Part shown: positions 6,027-9,075 of the stretch, in pieces
Layout: every line of letters starts with the position of its first letter
Numbering within the stretch: position 1 is the first letter of the stretch
Assembly (NCBI GenBank): GCA_003517675.1
Contig: DPAC01000006.1
Location: 9,817 to 18,891 of the forward strand
Origin: Porphyromonadaceae bacterium
Lineage (GTDB): Bacteria > Bacteroidota > Bacteroidia > Bacteroidales > Dysgonomonadaceae
Length of the DNA stretch: 9,075 bases
Direction: 5' to 3'
Program-made: the position numbers and the translations under genes
The notes under the pieces: model-generated
What the model saw: the letters and a program-made list of their open reading frames with translations, nothing else
The model's database searches: none
Told to the model about the DNA's origin: nothing

Positions 6027-6513
6027 GGGGGTAAGATTTGATATCCATCTTTTCCAGACAACGGATGATCGCCTCCATGGGGAATCCTTTCCCCAGGGCA
6101 TATCGGATCAGCTTCCCGTTTCGTTCATAGTCAGAGCGCCCGGTAATACTCCTCCTTTTTTTTTCGAGCAGCGTCTGCAACGATTCATTTAATTGGCTTT
6201 CGGAGAATTGCGCGAAAGCATCGCTGATCACAGCAGGTGGTATCTTCTTCATGGCGAGATGCAGCTCAATTTTCCGCCTTCCCCACTTGTTGAATTGCAG
6301 TTTGTCACGAATATAGCTCTCAGTAAAGCGTCTTTCGTCGATGTAGCGCTCTTTAATCAACCGGGAAATGAGCGTTTCAATGACATCGGCAGGGAGCTGC
6401 AGGCGTTGCAGCTTCTGCCGGATCTCGAACGGAGCATACTCTTTCCTGGCGCAGATGCGCGTCATACGGGCATATGCCTGCTCCGGGGTGACTGTTTTCT
6501 TCTCTCGTTCCAT
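6013..6513 (-). CDS. recX: RecX family regulatory protein
   Basis: This gene encodes 166 residues in the RecX family, which binds RecA filaments and modulates (usually limits) recombination and SOS activity. The family is built of repeated three-helix units. Visible hallmarks are 'YARMTRICARKEYAPFEIRQKL' (14-35), 'LISRLIKERYIDERRFTESYIRDKL' (48-72), 'KWGRRKIELHLAMKKIP' (76-92) and a final repeat 'KLIRYALGKGFPMEAIIRCL' (134-153). I chose ATG 6513 because the longer reading from 6612 would add 33 residues and overlap the end of prmC by 91 nt; from 6513 the gap to prmC is 8 nt. No Shine-Dalgarno is visible. recA is not in the window, so this gene is unlinked to its target here. A run of nine A bases in the coding strand (6156-6164) encodes part of EKKR at 117-120. 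Confidence 0.92.
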   Translation of the reverse strand: MEREKKTVTPEQAYARMTRICARKEYAPFEIRQKLQRLQLPADVIETLISRLIKERYIDERRFTESYIRDKLQFNKWGRRKIELHLAMKKIPPAVISDAFAQFSESQLNESLQTLLEKKRRSITGRSDYERNGKLIRYALGKGFPMEAIIRCLEKMDIKSYPHDPQ

Positions 6514-6521
6514 CGCTGCTA

Positions 6522-7358
6522 CTACATTACCGCCCTGACCATCCGATCGTTCCCAGAGAGATCTTTTCTCAGTTCCACCTCCCGGAATCCTTTTCCCCGG
6601 AGCATCGCACATACCTCCTCCCCTCTGCTTCGGTGGATCTCAAAGAAGAGTCGCCCTCTCTCTCTGAGCATCTCACCCGCAAGGGTGGCGATCCGCTCGT
6701 AAAAAAGAAGCGGGTTGCTGTCCGGCACAAAGAGTGCTTCCCCGGGCTCATAAGCAGTCACGGTGCGATCCATCGTCTCTCTCTCCGACTCGGTGATATA
6801 GGGAGGATTGCTTACGATCACATCATATTGTGCCGTTACCGGGAATGGCTTCAGGATGTCTTGTTGTGTAAACTGTACCACTGCCCGGTTCTTACGGGCA
6901 TTTGCTTCGGCCAGCCGCAGTGCTGCAGCAGAGATATCCAAGGCGTTTACCCGTGCTTGCGCAATTTTCAGTGCCAGCGTAACGGCAATACATCCACTAC
7001 CGGTACCAATATCCAGGATGGCAGATGGCATATCTCCGTTGTCGGTGATGATCCACTCCACCAACTCCTCTGTTTCAGGGCGGGGAATCAGCACCTCCTC
7101 ACCCACCAAGAACTCGAAACCATAAAAAATGGTTTTCCCAAGCACATAGTGATAAGGCTCTCCCTTTTTCAGCCGGGTGAGAATCTGTTGCAGTTTACGA
7201 TCCTGTGAATCGGATAAATTGCTAATTTTGCCAGAGGTTATGCCTGCAAATGTGAAACCGGTCACCTCTTCCAGGATGATATGTGCAAGCATGTTGGCCT
7301 CGGAAAGCGGGTAGTGTTCACCCAGCTCTTGCCGGATATACCGTAGGATCTGCTGCAT
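6522..7358 (-). CDS. prmC: Peptide chain release factor N5-glutamine methyltransferase
   Basis: This gene encodes 278 residues, the usual PrmC/HemK length. The enzyme methylates the glutamine of the GGQ motif in release factors RF1 and RF2 using S-adenosylmethionine, improving termination in the cytoplasm. Evidence, in order: an N-terminal helical domain ending in 'GEPYHYVLGKTIFYG' (66-80); 'LIPRPETEELVEW' (90-102); the SAM-binding motif DIGTGSG (116-122); the acidic residue after the next strand (NALDIS, 138-143); and the signature NPPY at 184-187, which holds the target glutamine. It is first in the operon prmC-recX-comF and divergent from ribD, with 78 nt between the two starts. A -7 element for it lies at 7423-7430. 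No release factor gene is in the window. Confidence 0.96.
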   Translation of the reverse strand: MQQILRYIRQELGEHYPLSEANMLAHIILEEVTGFTFAGITSGKISNLSDSQDRKLQQILTRLKKGEPYHYVLGKTIFYGFEFLVGEEVLIPRPETEELVEWIITDNGDMPSAILDIGTGSGCIAVTLALKIAQARVNALDISAAALRLAEANARKNRAVVQFTQQDILKPFPVTAQYDVIVSNPPYITESERETMDRTVTAYEPGEALFVPDSNPLLFYERIATLAGEMLRERGRLFFEIHRSRGEEVCAMLRGKGFREVELRKDLSGNDRMVRAVM

Positions 7359-7422
7359 AACGGGTCACTCATTTTAGCGCAATAAACCACAGATACACAA
7401 ACAAGGGTGGCTCATCACAGAA

Positions 7423-7430
7423 CAAAGATA
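7423..7430 (-). promoter_or_regulatory. -7 promoter element for the prmC-recX-comF operon
   Basis: The minus strand reads TATCTTTG, an exact match to TAnnTTTG. The transcript would start near 7416, with a leader of nearly 60 nt before the prmC ATG at 7358. Its -33 region would fall at about 7450, inside the first codons of the divergent ribD gene, where a T-rich stretch is present but no clean TTG. Confidence 0.5.
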
Positions 7431-7436
7431 AACAAA

Positions 7437-8507
7437 ATGAGCATAAAAACCATCTATATGGAGCGTGCGCTCCAGTTAGCCCGTAAGGGAGAGGGCTCCA
7501 CAGGGCCCAACCCGATGGTGGGGGCAGTGATCGTACACCACGACAGGATCATTGGCGAGGGGTATCACCGCCGCTATGGAGAACCGCATGCAGAGGTGAA
7601 TGCCATTGCCGCGGTCAAAGAGAGCTCCCTCCTCAGCGACGCCACACTCTATGTCTCTCTGGAGCCTTGCGCCCATCATGGGAAGACTCCTCCCTGTGCA
7701 GCCCTGATTGTCTCGCGAAAGATACCCAGGGTGGTGGTAGCTGTCACCGATCCCAACCCCATGGTCTCGGGCAAAGGTATTGCCATGATGCGGGCGGCGG
7801 GTGTGGAGGTCATAGAAGGCATGCTGGAGAAAGAAGCACGAAAGCTCAACAGAGCTTTTTTTGTCAACCAGCTCCATAAAAGGCCTTATGTGATCCTCAA
7901 ATGGGCAGAGAGCCGTGATGGCTTCATGGACCATAAGCGTACATCGCTGGATGAAAGAGCTCCGGCAATGATCTCCAACCCACTGACACAAAGCATTGTA
8001 CACAAGTTCCGGACAGAGGTGGCAGGCATCCTTGTGGGAACCAACACCGCACTGCTCGATGATCCACAACTCACCTCCAGAAAATGGTTTGGGCCACACC
8101 CCACACGGGTGGTCATTGACCGGGAGAACAGAATACCATCCGATGCGGCACTCTTCAACGGAACAGCACCCACCATCATCTTCAACGCTTGGGCACGTAA
8201 ACCCTTTCCTCCCTCGGCACGGGTGAAACAGATCATCATTGACTTTAACCGTGACACCATCAGCCAGATGATGAGCCATCTCTTCGAGGAGAATATCCAC
8301 TCTTTACTGGTGGAGGGAGGTGCCCGTTTGCTGAGAAGTTTCATTGAGACCGGTTTGTGGGATGAAGCCTATGTGGAGCGCTCGGAATTACTGCTCGGTG
8401 ATGGGGTAAAAGCCCCTGAGATACAAGGTGAAATCATCCATGTAGAAAAATATGCAGGTTCACTGCAGTTACATTTAAAGAGCAAAAGAACTCGAAATTT
8501 TCTTTAA
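7437..8507 (+). CDS. ribD: Bifunctional diaminohydroxyphosphoribosylaminopyrimidine deaminase / 5-amino-6-(5-phosphoribosylamino)uracil reductase
   Basis: This gene encodes 356 residues. RibD carries out the second and third steps of riboflavin synthesis, deaminating the GTP-derived pyrimidine and then reducing its ribosyl side chain with NADPH. The N-terminal deaminase has the zinc site HAE (H51, with catalytic E53) and PCAHHGKTPPC (C78 and C87), preceded by 'GPNPMVGAVIV' (23-33). The reductase domain starts at about 148 with 'RPYVILKWAESRDGFM' and includes 'GILVGTNTALLDDPQLTSR' and the late 'LLVEGGARLL' (V292-G295). I chose ATG 7437, giving MSIKTIYMERALQLA. An upstream in-frame GTG at 7407 would add ten residues unlike the family. 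No Shine-Dalgarno or FMN riboswitch is seen; the space upstream is too short for one. Other riboflavin genes are not in the window. Confidence 0.96.
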   Translation: MSIKTIYMERALQLARKGEGSTGPNPMVGAVIVHHDRIIGEGYHRRYGEPHAEVNAIAAVKESSLLSDATLYVSLEPCAHHGKTPPCAALIVSRKIPRVVVAVTDPNPMVSGKGIAMMRAAGVEVIEGMLEKEARKLNRAFFVNQLHKRPYVILKWAESRDGFMDHKRTSLDERAPAMISNPLTQSIVHKFRTEVAGILVGTNTALLDDPQLTSRKWFGPHPTRVVIDRENRIPSDAALFNGTAPTIIFNAWARKPFPPSARVKQIIIDFNRDTISQMMSHLFEENIHSLLVEGGARLLRSFIETGLWDEAYVERSELLLGDGVKAPEIQGEIIHVEKYAGSLQLHLKSKRTRNFL

Positions 8508-8544
8508 ATATTCATTTTAATATGGTTATAGCAAAAAATCTTTC

Positions 8545-8552
8545 TACTTTTG
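8545..8552 (+). promoter_or_regulatory. -7 promoter element for the DUF6242-like lipoprotein gene
   Basis: TACTTTTG is an exact TAnnTTTG match, 38 nt before the ATG at 8591. Transcription from about 8559 would leave a leader of about 32 nt. The region upstream is AT-rich, without a clear TTG at -33. It suggests this gene is transcribed apart from ribD, although no terminator separates them. Confidence 0.5.
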
Positions 8553-8590
8553 CACATACTTAAACCTGGTGTACAATATTTTTGAAACAA

Positions 8591-9075
8591 ATGATATCTA
8601 AATATTTCCCTTTGGCATCGGTGCTTGTCGGAACCTTGTTGCTCCTCTCCTCATGCCTGAATTCATCGACTGACAATGTGGAATATTCACCCGATGCACA
8701 GATATACGCGATCACACTGGCATCCGCGTCGGATACCGCAGGATTGTTGACTGCCACCCAGTTTACCATCGACCAGATCAATGGGAGGATCTTCAACAAA
8801 GAGCCTTTGCCATACCTTTTCAAGGTCGACAGCGTGATGCTGACCCTCAGGAGTGTCAACAGCTACAACCCTTTCACACAGGTGATGTTGACCCTCGATT
8901 CAGACAGCATCTACCTCTGGCAGGGATCAGACTCAGTGGCAATAAACCGGCTCACCGGGATCACCACCACCGCTCCCGATGGGATCACGAGGAAAGAATA
9001 CCGCTTTGAACTGCACATCTACCAGGAGGATCCCTATATCATCAACTGGCAAATGCTGGATAGTGATTATCTCCC
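8591..9075 (+). CDS. DUF6242-like lipoprotein, N-terminal part only
   Basis: An open frame runs from ATG 8591 to the window edge (161 codons, no stop). The first 22 residues form a lipoprotein signal with lipobox LLSSC and lipidated cysteine C22. The following sequence resembles the N-terminal part of DUF6242 lipoproteins of Bacteroidales. The recognisable pattern is 'DNVEYSPDAQIYAITL', then 'TQFTIDQINGRIFNKEPLPY', a beta-rich segment with 'LTLDSDSIYLWQGSDSVAINRL', and 'APDGITRKEYRFELHIYQEDPYIINW'. The C-terminal part, usually a repeat-rich beta-propeller-like region in this family, would be outside the window. It should sit in the outer membrane or face the periplasm; function is unknown. 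The start is chosen for the signal peptide; no Shine-Dalgarno is visible. The lipoprotein call is strong; the DUF number is from memory of its pattern and less certain. Confidence 0.75.
   Translation, partial: MISKYFPLASVLVGTLLLLSSCLNSSTDNVEYSPDAQIYAITLASASDTAGLLTATQFTIDQINGRIFNKEPLPYLFKVDSVMLTLRSVNSYNPFTQVMLTLDSDSIYLWQGSDSVAINRLTGITTTAPDGITRKEYRFELHIYQEDPYIINWQMLDSDYL

Noticed and set aside
6027..6101. Longer N-terminus of ComF starting at 6101
   Set aside because: The extra 25 residues come from the recX coding region in another frame and are unlike ComF proteins, which start shortly before the cysteine cluster.
6514..6612. Longer N-terminus of RecX starting at 6612
   Set aside because: It would overlap prmC by 91 nt and add a Gly/Arg-rich stretch unlike RecX.
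7359..7436. Possible FMN riboswitch before ribD
   Set aside because: The gap is only 78 nt, shorter than the RFN element, and lacks its conserved blocks.
7476..8300. A 274-codon open frame on the minus strand inside ribD
   Set aside because: It is a shadow of ribD; the plus strand carries the complete deaminase and reductase motifs.
1..9075. Search for a defence system, mobile element, CRISPR array or biosynthetic cluster
   Set aside because: No transposase, integrase, nuclease, toxin-antitoxin pair, repeat array or attachment-site-like direct repeat was recognised; the gene content is mostly core metabolism.

Overview
The window looks like chromosomal DNA from a member of the Bacteroidota, most likely order Bacteroidales, and possibly near the Dysgonomonadaceae/Porphyromonadaceae (genus is inference). 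Three things point this way. There are lineage-typical families: a NigD-like lipoprotein, a DUF6242-type lipoprotein and a DUF4294 protein. Several start codons lack a clear Shine-Dalgarno sequence. Several genes are preceded by the Bacteroidetes -7 promoter element TAnnTTTG. GC content looks to be around one half, with AT-rich intergenic gaps. I see no mobile element, CRISPR array, tRNA or rRNA.

Layout, left to right. (1) Positions 1-384, minus strand: the N-terminal part of a long-chain acyl-CoA synthetase running off the left edge. (2) Positions 594-3147, plus strand: an exported DUF4294 protein, then a YgiQ-family radical SAM protein, ending at a probable terminator. (3) Positions 3295-4029, plus strand: a NigD-like lipoprotein, ending at a strong GC-rich terminator. 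(4) Positions 4179-5248, minus strand: pyrE (orotate phosphoribosyltransferase), with a START-like SRPBCC protein overlapping its stop codon by 4 nt. (5) Positions 5331-7358, minus strand: a tight operon prmC-recX-comF, closed by a terminator whose hairpin includes the comF stop codon. (6) Positions 7437-8507, plus strand: ribD (riboflavin synthesis), divergent from prmC. (7) Positions 8591-9075, plus strand: the N-terminal part of a DUF6242-like lipoprotein running off the right edge.

Most of the window is housekeeping: pyrimidine synthesis (pyrE), riboflavin synthesis (ribD), release-factor methylation (prmC), recombination control (recX), a ComF-family phosphoribosyltransferase and fatty-acid activation. 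The poorly understood parts are the pyrE-coupled SRPBCC protein, the DUF4294/YgiQ pair and the two lipoproteins. I found no convincing evidence of a new multi-gene system. The findings are modest leads about gene coupling, gene starts, promoters and terminators.
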